Translations under genes and position numbers: made by a program
In this document: positions 47,158 to 57,848 of the stretch, piece after piece
Numbering within the stretch: position 1 is the stretch's first letter
Layout: the number at the start of each line of letters is the position of its first letter
Notes under the pieces: generated by a model
The model's database searches: none
Told to the model about the DNA's origin: nothing
Seen by the model: the letters and a program-made list of their open reading frames with translations, nothing else
Source of the DNA: Aegilops tauschii subsp. strangulata
Lineage: Eukaryota > Streptophyta > Magnoliopsida > Poales > Poaceae
DNA length: 64,000 bases
Assembly: GCF_002575655.3 (NCBI RefSeq)
Contig: NC_053038.3
Location: 148,816,885 to 148,880,884, forward strand
Reading direction: 5' to 3'

Positions 47158-48063
47158 TGTCAGATTTCGAGTTCCGACAAAACCCTTGAGGTTCGAACAC
47201 TGGGGTGCGCACGAAGATTTCCCCCTACCTAATCACGCCCTCAACCTCACCGCGATCTCAAAGCTTAGCTCGATGAACTCGCAACACAAGAGACACGAGA
47301 TTTATACTTGTTCGGGCCACCATTGCGATGTAATACCCTACTCTAGTGTGGTGTGGTGGATTGCCTCTCGGGCTGCGGATGAACCGTACAAGGGAAGAAC
47401 AGCCTCCTGAGGAGAGGTGTTCTTGTGCTTGGTGGGTGTGAGGATGAACTGAATCAGTTCAAGATGACCTTTTTTCCTACTGTGGTGGCTAGTCCTATTT
47501 ATAGAGGCCCTAGTCCTCCTCCCAAATATCAAGCGGGAAGGGAGCCAACAACGGCCAATTTGAAGGGGGACAGCTAGTACAAGCTATCCTGACTAAAGGT
47601 GGTCTTCGCCTACTAAAGTCTCTGGTGGTGATGCCGTCTTGGGCTCCACGGTGACCTCCGTCCCGCCGTCCTGCTGGTCTTGGTCTCGTTGCACCGATAT
47701 GGAAACCTTTGCCTGATGCCTCCGTACTCCTCGCCTACGCTTGCCTCCTTAGTACGAAAGAGGAAACGAGGACACTGTGCGTGCTGGCGCCCGCCTGGCG
47801 CCCAACTGGTCTTGGTCGTCATGGCTTACGTCATTGGAACCTTGCGAGGTTCGCCTTGCCTTGATCTCTCCGCCCCTCGCGAGTCAGCCTGGTGAGGCCG
47901 CCCCCCTAAGGAGGTCTTGTGTCATCCGCCTCGCGAGGCTTGGCCCCTCGCGAGGGTCTTGAGTGATTGCTGGTGAAGACGGGCCGTACTGGGCCACGAG
48001 TAGAGCCACGCCGTGGGCCGCAGGCAGGCAAGTCTGGGGACCCCCATTCCCAGAACGCCGACA
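47158..48063 (-). repeat. 5' LTR of element C
   Basis: 906 bp, uninterrupted. TATA box on - (reverse of 47496-47503). This copy shows the unbroken target site of A near 47646-47660. Confidence 0.93.
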
Positions 48064-50651
48064 CCGCCGATCGAGGGAGCGGGAGCGAAGGCGTAGAACT
48101 TCTTCAGCAGGGCCTCCACCTAACCCTTCACGGCTGCGGCAGCGGTCGTGCAATGCTCGTCGTCCACAGGCTCCAGCAGCTCGTCAAGGTGGGTGGCAGG
48201 GTCGCAAAGATGGAGGTGGCTGAAGACGCGCGTCAACGCGGCTGAGGAAAGGACGCGGGCTTCTTCCTCTGCCATGGGGCCGATACCGCTCACGACGTCC
48301 TCAAGCGCGTCAACTAGATAAGGAAGCAGCTGGGCGGGGCCCTCGTTGCTGGCGGCCAGCGACTCCTCCAAGCCCTTCTCGTAGAGCGACCGCAGCACCA
48401 TCCGAGACCTCTGCTCGTGGAGCTTGAAGGCCTCACGGTCCTCAGCCAGGACCTTCGCCTTGGCTTCAAGCTCGGCCTTCTCCGCCGTCAGCTTCTGCTC
48501 CAGCTCCTCCAGCCGGCTGCGCTCCATGGCCTGCGCCTTCGCCAACTGCTCCAGCTCGGCATCGCGATCCCTGACGACGTCCTCTCGAGCCTTCATCTTC
48601 TCCTCCTCCGCCTTGCGGCCTCGGGCTTCTTTCGCGCGCTCCCTCCGTGCGGTCTCCAGCGACTGGCAGCGGTCATTGGCGGCCTCGCCATCCTTCAGCA
48701 CCACCTCACGGGCGGCCACAGCTTGGGCGACGGCCTCCCTATCCTTCTCGAAGTCCGCAGCAGCCTGGCTCAGTGTCGCCCAGACGGACACATCGGAATG
48801 AAGCCAGCCAGAGACCAGCTCCAGGCGCCCGGCCACCAGGCGACGGTCGGTGCCTTGAAGATCTTCTCGCAGCAGGGTCATCGCAGAAAGAGCGCGCTCC
48901 AGAACGTCAGGGGAGGCCGAAGGACCCGGAGGTAGCAGTGCGGCAGAAGGGGGAGGAGGCGACGTCGTCACCATGGTCTGGGAGGACGGAGGCTCCTGAG
49001 CTTTCGCGATCTCGGCGACCGAGCCAGGAGTTGGCACATCCGGAGCCAGCGGGGCCACGGGGGCTGACTCCTCCCGAGGGTGCTCCCCCAAGCCTCGCGA
49101 GGATGATCAGGCCGGAGAAGCGTGAGCGCCATCACTGCCCTTGTCCATGGAGAGGGGTGCGGCCATCGTAGGCGATCTGGTCCCGAGCAGCGCCGCCTCG
49201 TCCTCCTTCCTCCTCTTCGCCGCGGGCGTCGGCCTAATTGCACAACGGAGAAGCGTCAAGGGTAAGCAGCAGAAGCAAGAACAGAACAGGACAAGAACAC
49301 TTACTGGTCTACCGCGGCGTAGTCCCTCCGCTTCGTAAGCTTGAAGCCTGAGAGCCTCGCAGCCTCAGGCACAGGCACGCGGGCTCCAAGAGCGGAAGAC
49401 GGGGCAGCGGACGGGCCAGTAGCAGCTCCAGGCGGAGTCAGAGCAAGAGCGTCATCTCGGGAGATCAACGACGACTTGCCCCCCGTCGGAACCACGGACG
49501 ACTCCTTCCTCTTCGGGAGGACATCGGCCTCGTCGTCGTCATCAGGCAAGGTGCGGGGGATGTCGGCCTTGCGCAAGGGGGAGGTCTCCCCCATCCCTTC
49601 CGGGGTCACCTTGGAGTCACGCTCCTCGCCCTCCTCCTCTTCCCCCTCCTTGCGAGAATCGCCAGAAGACACGTCCACTGGCGCCCTCATCACCGGGACC
49701 CTAAGGGGCGCCGGTGGCACCAGGCCGCGCCCGTCAAAGGTGGGCATGGCGGCCACGACCTGCACCCCATCCTTGCGGAGGAACAAGGGAACGAGGGCAC
49801 TCGGCGGATACTCTTGGTCCTCCCCGACCAAGAGACGGAGAGCACCGCCAACTCTTCGTCAGACGAGGCCTCCGGACTCAGGCGAAGCTTGTCTCCTTCG
49901 CCCCCAAGTGTCCACAAGGGGCGCGAGCGCGTTTGGAGCGGAGCCACCCGCAGCATCAGGAATTCCCTCAGGAGCATGGCCCCCGACAACTTCGCCGCCT
50001 TCGCGTTGCCCGGCTTTAGGTCGGCGGTCATCTTCTCCAGCACTGACTTTGCCCGGTCATCAGTAAACTTTGCGCGGGACCACCCCTCGTTAGACTGGGG
50101 CATCTCCGTCGGCAGCTTCAACCGTGGGTGGACACACTTGGCATCCATCATGACCCACTTGTTCCTGAAGCCATCGGCCTTCTTCCCGGCCTTCGAGATC
50201 GCGTTGGCCTTGCCTGCCGCGATGAAGTTGGCACACCCTGAGGTGTGGCCGTCATTGATTCGGAGGAAGAAGAAGTGGCGCAGCAACGCCACAGACGGCA
50301 TCACCCCGACATACGCCTCACAGTAGAAGGCGAAGATCGACAAGAGAAGAATGGAGTTGGGATGGAGATGGAGGGCCTGCAACCTGTAATGACGGAAGAC
50401 GTCGTAGAAGAAGTCGGAGAAGGGGGGAATCGGGCCCGCGACGATGCTGCTCATGAAGAAGGGGTAGAAGGTGCTCTCCGAAGCCTCCGGCTCGGCGGAG
50501 CCAACCCGGAGCTCGGTCTTCCCCCTCTCGTTGCTCTCCCCCGCCGTTAGTAGGTGCGTGGCGGCGAGGTTCTTCTCCGAGACATTGGGAGCATCTAGAG
50601 CGGCTCGTACCAGGTAGGCGGCGAAACGGCCTTGGCCTTTCAGGATGCCAT
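48064..50651 (-). pseudogene. Antisense spliced gene of element D, main part
   Basis: On -, the position equal to the ATG of A and C (50651) is kept but runs into a stop after three codons; the frame is recovered just after (AALDAPNVSEKNLAATHLL). Core FFYDVFRHYRLQALHLHPNS and CEAYVGVMPSVALLRHFFFL, a frame change near 49835, then KRRDYAAVDQ at the end of exon 1. Intron 49304-49234 (GTAAGT...AG, 71 nt). Exon 2 is a long coiled coil rich in E, K, R and A (about 48900-48400), ending TTAAAAVKG and an in-frame TAG at 48120-48122; another stop is at 49107-49109. The remaining C-terminus is at 1282-1108 across element C. The gene is dead but its intron and domain order match A and C. Confidence 0.83.
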
Positions 50652-50925
50652 TGGTCGGAAGCTCGGAAGGAGGTTGAAGAGGATCTGGAGATTTCGGAAG
50701 AAAGGAGCAAGAAAGGGGATCTAGAGCAAGACGAAGGAAATCAATGAAGGCAAGCTTTGCCCGTGCCAGCCTTTTGTCAGACGGGCAGTTGCCGAGGCAG
50801 CGTGGGGAAGCGGAGACGCCCACGTCCAATCAATCACCACGCGTCAAGCGGGGCCGCAGGCTGTTGGGGCCCACGGCGCTCCGCACTGGCCCTTTGGCTT
50901 CACCTCAAAGCCAAGTCTGAGCGCG

Positions 50926-50944
50926 CCTTGGGCCCGGGGGCTAC
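50926..50944 (+). other. Polypurine tract of element D
   Basis: CTTGGGCCCGGGGGCTAC directly before the 3' LTR, as in A. Confidence 0.7.
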
Positions 50945-51839
50945 TGTCGGCGTCCTGGGAACGGGGGTCCTCAGACTTGCCTGCCTGCGGTCCACAGCGT
51001 GGCTCCACCAGCGGCCCTGTACGGCCCATCTTCACCAGCAAACACTCAAGACCCTCGCGAGGGGCCAAGCCTCGCGAGGCGGACGATGCAAGACCTCCTC
51101 AGGGGCCTCACCAGGCTGGCTCGCGAGGGGCGGAGAGATCAAGGCAAGGGACACCTCGCGAGGTTCCTGTTATGCAAGCCATGATGACTGGAGCCAGGCG
51201 GGCGCGAGGCGGGCGCCAGCGCGCGCAGTGTCCTCGTTTCCTCTTTGGCGCTAAAGAGAGTCTAGGAGTCCCGAGGCATCAGGCAAAGGTTTCCATATTG
51301 GTCAAACGAGACCAAGACCAGCAGGACGGCAGGACGGAGGTCATCGTGGAGCCCAAGACGGCGTCATCACCAGAGCCTTTGGCAGGCGAAGACCACCTTT
51401 AGTCAGGATAACTTGTACTAGTTGTATCCCTTCGAATTTGGCCGTTGTTGGATCCCTTCCCGCTCAATATTTGGGGGGAGGACCAGGGCCTCTATAAATA
51501 GGACTAGCCACCGCCATAGAAGGGGACGGATCATCCAGATCACCCTCAACCACACAAGTTCACCAAGCACAAGAGCACCTCTCCTCAGGAGGCTGTTCTT
51601 CCCTTGTAATTGTTCATCCTCAGCCCAAGATGCAATCCACCACACCACACTGGAGTAGGGTATTACACAACATCGATGGCCCGAACCAGTATAAACTCTT
51701 GTGATTCTCTTTCTGTGGGTTCGACGCGCTAAGCTTTGAGATCGCGGTGAGGGAGAGGGCGTGATTAGGTAGGGAGAGATCTTCATGCGCACCCCAGTGT
51801 TCGAACCTCAAGGGTTTTGCCGGAACCTGAAATCCGACA
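50945..51839 (+). repeat. 3' LTR of element D
   Basis: 895 bp, starts TGTCGGCGTCCTGGG and ends GAAATCCGACA. TATA box TATAAATA at 51493-51500. The 5' LTR lies outside the window to the left. Confidence 0.9.
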
Positions 51840-51841
51840 AC

Positions 51842-53363
51842 TGATACGTATCCGTTGTGTCTACAATTTTTGATTGTTCTATGCCAATATTATACAACTT
51901 TCATATACTTTTGGCAACTTTTCATATTATTTTTGGGACTAACATATTGATCCAGTGCCCAGTGCCAGTTCCTGTTTGTTGCATGTTTTTTGTTTCGCAG
52001 AAAATCCATATCAAAAGGAGTCCAAACGGGATAAAAACTGACGGAGATTTTTTTGAAATATATGTGAATTTTGGGAAGTGGAATCAACACGAGACGATGC
52101 CCGAGGGGGCCACGAGGTAGGGGGCGCGCCCCAGGGGGGCAGGCGCGCCCCTGACCCTCGTGGACACCCCGTAAGGCGGTTGCTACCCTTCTTTCGCCAC
52201 AAGAAAGCTAATATCCGGATAAAAATCCTGTTCAAATTTCAATCCAAACGGAGTTACGGATCTCCAGGAATATAAGAAACGGTGAAAGGCCAGATCTGGG
52301 AATGCAGAAATAGAGAGAGACAGAGAGATAGATCCAATCTCGGAGGGGCTCTCGCCCCTCCCATGCCATGGAGACCAAGGACCAGAGGGGAAACCCTTCT
52401 CCCATCTAGGGAGAAGGTCAAGGAAGAAGAAGAAGAAGGGGGGCCCTCTCCCCCTCTCTTCCGGTGGCGCTGGAACGCTGCCGGGGCCATCATCATCACC
52501 GCAATATACACCAACAAATTCACCGCCGTCATCACCAACTCTTCCCCCCTCTATGCAGCGGTGTAACCCCTCTTTTACCCGCTATAATCTCTATTTAAAC
52601 ATGGTGCTCAATGCCATATATTATTTCCCAATGATGTATGGCTATCCTATGATGTTTGAGTAGATCCGTTTTGTCCTATGGGTTAATTGATGATCATGAT
52701 TGGTTTGGGTTGCATGTTTTATTATTGGTGTTGTCCTATGGTGCTCTCCGTGTCATGCAAGCGTGAGGGATTCCTGCTATAGGTGTTGCAATATGTTCAT
52801 GATTCGCTTATAGTGGGTTGCTTGAGTGACTGAAGCATAAACCTGAGTAAGGGGGTTGTTGCGTATGGGATAAAGAGGACTTGATGCTTTAATGCTATGG
52901 TTGGGTTTTACCTTAATGATCTTTAGTAGTTGTGGATGCTTGCTAGAGTTCCAATGATAAGTGCATATGATCCAAGAAGAGAAAGTATGTTAGCTTATGC
53001 CTCTCCCTCAAATAAATTGCAATAATGAATACTAGTCTAGTTATCGATTGCCTAGGGACAAATAAATTTCTCGTGACAAAAAGCTCTCTACTAAAACTAA
53101 CTTAGTTATTTCTTTATCTAAACAGCCCCTAGTTTTTATTTACGCGCTCTTTATTATCTTGCAAACCTATCCAACAACACCTACAAAGTACTTCTAGTTT
53201 CCTACTTGTTCTAGGTAAAGCGAAAGTTAAGCGTGCGTAGAGTTGTATCGGTGGTTGATAGAACTTGAGGGAATATTTGTTCTACCTTTTGCTCCTTGTT
53301 GGGTTCGACACTCTTACTTATTGAAAGAGGCTACAATTGATCCCCTATACTTGTGGGTTATCA
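51842..53363 (+). repeat. 5' LTR of element E
   Basis: Ends CTATACTTGTGGGTTATCA, typical of the group. Contains GC-rich 'gggggcgcgcccc'-like runs near 52120 and a purine-rich stretch near 52310-52440. Confidence 0.92.
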
Positions 53364-53374
53364 AGACTTTTTTC

Positions 53375-53392
53375 TGGCGCCGTTGCCGGGGA
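53375..53392 (+). other. Primer binding site of element E
   Basis: TGGCGCCGTTGCCGGGGA, the site typical of Athila-lineage elements, 11 bases after the LTR. Confidence 0.88.
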
Positions 53393-53487
53393 GTTATAGC
53401 GTGGGGTGAATATTCTCGTGTGTGCTTATTTGCTTTATCACTAAGTAATTTTTATTTGCTGTTCTAAGTTGTGCTCTATCTTTAGTT

Positions 53488-54351
53488 ATGGATATGGAAC
53501 ACGAAATACCAAAAAAAATAGGTTTACTTGCTACTGATGGAGATGGGGAACGTCCTAAAACCCTCGATGCTCATTATATGAAAGAAATTATGTACTACTT
53601 TGATAATCCTGAGAAAACCTCATTCAACTTTATAATGGGAGTAACGTTGGATCAACGTGAATACTTTAGGGATTATCGCTTGACTCAAAATGGGAAACTA
53701 TTATGGGATCAAATTTATATGTTGCATTGGTATGCTCGGCAACTATGCTTGAGATATGATTATACTTGTTGCTCTAGGATGAAGGCTCCACACCTTCCCT
53801 TTTCATGTGAATTTAATGATGATGAAACCTTGCCTTCTTATGCTAATGGTATATATGATTACTATGATGTGGAACAAATAGAAGAATTCGTTGCTTTTAT
53901 GGGTGCTTATGGAATTGAATCTTTGTTTAAAGAGTTTGAAGATTTTGATGATTCAGTTTATAGACCTGAAAATTTAGCTATCCTTAAATATTGCTATGAG
54001 AATTATGAATTCAATTCCGATATTGATGATTTTACTGAGAGAGTCTCCGCTGTCCAAGAGGAGACTAATATTTTGCAGGAGTCTATGGAAGAAGAAATTA
54101 ATGACATGGTGAGCTCATTGGATGAAAAAGATGAGGAGGAGAGCGAAGAACAAAAGGAGGAAGAGCGGATTGATCACCCGTGCCCACCTTCTAATGAGAG
54201 TAATTATTCAACTCATACATTTTTTAATTTCCCTTCGTGCTTACGGAAGGATGAATGCTATGATAATTGCTATGATCTCGTTGATTCGTTTGAAATATCC
54301 CTTTGGATGAACTTGATGCTTGCTATGCTTGTGGCCAAGATGCCAATATGA
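53488..54351 (+). CDS. Acidic 287-residue protein of element E, likely gag-derived
   Basis: The frame starts MDMEHEIPKKIGLLATDGDG soon after the primer site, the place of gag in Athila-like elements, and is open for 287 codons. It is rich in D, E, Y and F; residues about 195-235 form a strongly charged, probably helical stretch (EEESEEQKEEERID). I see no zinc knuckle, protease motif or membrane segment, and I do not recognise a domain. A second stretch in another frame (54303-54856) may be its continuation after a frame change. It could be a shortened gag kept by a non-autonomous family, or simply not yet broken. Identification as gag rests on position only. Confidence 0.5.
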   Translation: MDMEHEIPKKIGLLATDGDGERPKTLDAHYMKEIMYYFDNPEKTSFNFIMGVTLDQREYFRDYRLTQNGKLLWDQIYMLHWYARQLCLRYDYTCCSRMKAPHLPFSCEFNDDETLPSYANGIYDYYDVEQIEEFVAFMGAYGIESLFKEFEDFDDSVYRPENLAILKYCYENYEFNSDIDDFTERVSAVQEETNILQESMEEEINDMVSSLDEKDEEESEEQKEEERIDHPCPPSNESNYSTHTFFNFPSCLRKDECYDNCYDLVDSFEISLWMNLMLAMLVAKMPI

Positions 54352-54859
54352 ATTATGCTTATGGAGATGAAGTTGCTATAGTTCCTTATGTTAAACATGA
54401 AATTGTTGCTATTGCACCCACGCATGATAGTCCTATTATATTTTTGAATTCTCCCGACTACACTATATCGGAGAAGTTTCCCTTATTAAGGATTATATTG
54501 ATGGGTTGCGTTTTACTACTACACATGATGATTTTGATGAATATAATATGCATGTGCTTGCTTCTCCTACTTGCAATTATTATGAGAGAGGAACTATATC
54601 TCCACCTCTCTATGTTTCCAATATGATAAAATTGCAAGAAACTGCTTATACTATGCATTGGCCTTTACTATGTGAGCATGAATTGTTCTTTTATGACATG
54701 CCGATGCATAGGAAGAGAGTTAGACTTCGTTGTTGCATGATATATGTTACTTTGTGCTCACTACTAAATCACAAATCATTGTTATTTAAAATTGGCTTTG
54801 ATATTACCTTGGGATCCGGGTGGATCCATTACTTGAGCACTATATGCCTAGCTTAATGG

Positions 54860-57834
54860 CTTTAAAGAAAGTGCTGCCAGGGAGACAGCCCAGAAGTTTT
54901 GGAGAGTCATTTATTTCTGTTGAGTGCTTTTATATAGTTTAAATACAAAAAAATAAAGAGGGGAACCCAAAACTTTTCAAAAAGGAAAGTGAAAGTGAGA
55001 GAGACAAGCATTGTTGAAGTGGGGAGCTCCTTGAACTTTGTTCATGCTCACGGAAACTTTGTGAATCTTGATTACATGAACTTTTCAACAAAAATAATTA
55101 TCCACTTGTACAATTCCATTGTATTATAAAAATAATGTGCCAAGGTTTGCCTTTAGGATGTTTACATTGCTTGTTGGTTCGTGCGGTGCAAAACAGAAAC
55201 TTTGGCTATAGTGCACGATTTTACATTTTTTACTGGAACGTCGAAAGGTTCTGAAACTTTTTGCACTGTCTTTCTATACAAATTTTTTTTCCTATTTTTT
55301 TCAGAATTTTTGGAGTACCAGAGGTATGGTGAATGTTCAGATTATTACATACTGTCCTGTTTAAGACAAATTCTGTTTTTGATGCAGAGTTTGCTTGTTT
55401 TGATGAAACTATTGATTTCTATCAGTGGATTAAGCCATGGAGAAGTTATATTACATTATCTACAATGCAAAAACAAAATATGAATTGGTTTGCAACAGTA
55501 CTTAGAGTAGTGATTTGCTTTATTATACTAACGGATCTTACCGAGCTTTCTGTTGAGTTTTGTGTGGATGAAGTGTTCGAAGATCGAGGATGTCTCCATG
55601 TGAGGAGAAGAAGGAGAGGCAAGAGCTCAAGCTTGGGGATGCCAAAGGCACCCCAAGTAAATATTAAAGGATACTCAAGCGTCTAAGCTTGGGGATGCCC
55701 CGGAAGGCATCCCATCTTTCTTCAACAAGTATCGGTATGTTTTCGGATTCGTTTCGTTCATGCGATATGTGCAAATCTTGGAGTGTCTTTTGCATTTAGT
55801 TTTCACTTTTCTTTTATGCACCATGCTGGTATGAGATAGTCCTTGGTTGATTTATAGAATGCTCATTGCACTTTACTTATATCTTTTGAGTATGGCTTTA
55901 TAGAATGCTTCATGTGCTTCACTTATATCATTTGAAGTTTGGATTGCCTGTTTCTCTTCACATAGAAAACTGCCATTTGTAGAATGCTCTTTTGCTTCAC
56001 TTATATTTGTTAGAGCGTGGGCATATCTTTTGTAGAAAGAATTAAACTCTCTTGCTTCACTTATATCTATTTAGAGAGATGACAGGAATTGGTCATTCAC
56101 ACGGTTAGTCATAAAATCCTACATAAAACTTGTAGATCACTGAATATGATATGTTTGGTTCCTTGCAATAGTTTTCCCCTATAAAGATGGTGATATTAGA
56201 TTCATGCTAGTGGGTAGTTGTGGATTGTAGGAATACTTGTGTTGAAGTTTGTGATTCCCGTAGCATGCACGTATGGTGAACCGTTATGTGATGAAGTCGG
56301 AGCATGATTTATTTATTGATTGTCTTCCTTATGAGTGGCAGTCGGGGACGAGCGATGGTATTTTCCTACCAATCTATCCCCCTAGGAGCATGCGCGTAGT
56401 ACTTTTTTTCGATAGCTAATAGACTTTTGCAATAAGTATGTGAGTTCTTTATGACTAATTTTGAGTCCATGGATTATACGCACTCTCACCCTTCCATCAT
56501 TGCTAGCCTCTTCGGTACCGTGCATTGCCCTTTCTCACCTCGAGAGTTGGTGAAAACTTCGCCGGTGCATCCAAACCCCGTGATATGATATGCTCTGTCA
56601 CACATAAGCCTCCTTATATCTTCCTCAAAACAGCCACCATACCTACCTATCATGGCATTTCCATAGCCATTCCGAGATATATTGCCATGCAACTTCCATC
56701 ATCATCATATACATGAATTGAGCATTCATTGTCATATTGCTTTGCATGATCGTAAGATAGCTAGCATGATATTTTCATGGCTTGTCCGTTTTTTGATATC
56801 TTTGCTATGCTAGATCATTGCATATCCCGGTACACCGCCAGAGGCATTCATATAGAGTCATATCTTTGTTCTAGTATTGAGTTGTAATATTGAGTTATAA
56901 GTAAATAAAAGTGTGATAATCATCATTATTAGAACATTGTTCCAGGTGAGATTATCAAAATAAAAGAGGCCAAAGAAGCCCAAATAGAAAAAGAGGCCAA
57001 AGAAGCCCACCAAAAAATGGGGAGAAAAAAATAAAAAAAAATAAAAAAATGAGAGAAAAGAGAGAAGGGACAGTGTTACTATCCTTTTATCACACTTGTG
57101 CTTTAGAGTAGCACCATGTTCTTCATATAGAGAGTCTCTTGTGTTATCACTTTCATATACTAGTGGGAATTTTCATTAAAGAACTTGGCTTGTACATTCC
57201 GATGACGGGCTTCCTCAAATGCCCGAGGTCTTCATGAGCAAGCAAGTTGGATGCACACCCACTTAGTTTCCGGTTTGAGCTTTCATACACTTAGCTCTTA
57301 GTGCATCCGTTGCATGGCAATCCCTACTCCACACATTGACATCAATTGATGGGCATGTCCATAGCCCGTTGATTAGCCGCGTCGATATGAGACTTTCTCC
57401 TTTTGTCTTCTCCACACAACCTCCATCATCATATTCTATTCCACCTATAGTGTTATGTCCATGCTCACGCTCATGTATTGCGTGAAAGTTGAAAAGGTTT
57501 GAGAACGTCAAAAGTATGAAACAATTGCTTGGCTTGTCATCGGGGTTGTGCATGATTTGAATATTTTGTGTGGTGAAAATGGAGTATAGCCAGACCATAT
57601 TATTTTGTAGGGATAACTTTCTTTGGCCATGTTATTTTGAAAAGACATGATTGCTTTATTAGTATGCTTGAAGTATTATTGTCTTAATGTCAAATGATAG
57701 ACTATTGCTTTGAATCACTTGTGTCTTAATATTCATGTCATGATTAGATTACATGGTCAAGATTATGCTAGGTAGCATTCCACATCAAAAATTATCTTTT
57801 TTATCATTTACCTACTCGAGGACGAGCAGGAATT
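54860..57834 (+). other. Non-coding inside of element E with short repeats
   Basis: Where pol should be there is AT-rich sequence without a convincing frame. The purine tract motif AAGCTTGGGGATGCC appears at 55629-55643 and 55685-55699, each followed by a hairpin arm (GGCACCCC, GGCATCCC). Imperfect repeats of 'tagaatgct...cttcacttatat' fill about 55855-56060. An A-rich run lies at about 57000-57060. A 111-codon frame on - (57263-57598) has no recognised domain. Confidence 0.6.
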
Positions 57835-57848
57835 AAGCTTGGGGATGC

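Larger units (their letters stand above)
1283..48063 (-). mobile_element. Element C: non-autonomous Gypsy-type LTR retrotransposon, reverse orientation, hosting A, Angela, X and Fatima
   Basis: C begins TGTCGGATTT at 1283 and ends AACGCCGACA at 48063, flanked by CCGCC on both sides. In its own direction it has the 5' LTR (48063-47158), primer site (47157-47139), gag-protease (47086-45486, then 36694-35983 after the Fatima insertion), a reverse transcriptase stub (35717-35186), spacer repeats, the antisense gene (31105-33732 on +), a purine tract (30830-30812) and a rearranged 3' LTR. It has no integrase, RNase H or full reverse transcriptase and so would have needed proteins in trans. The orientation of the antisense gene and the primer site resembles Tat-lineage Gypsy elements; that assignment is inference. 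Confidence 0.88.
48064..51839 (+). mobile_element. Element D, right part: antisense gene and 3' LTR
   Basis: Resumes D after the insertion of C. Contains the D antisense gene on - (48064-50651), the purine tract (50926-50944) and the 3' LTR (50945-51839). It is followed at 51842 by element E with only two bases between. Confidence 0.9.
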
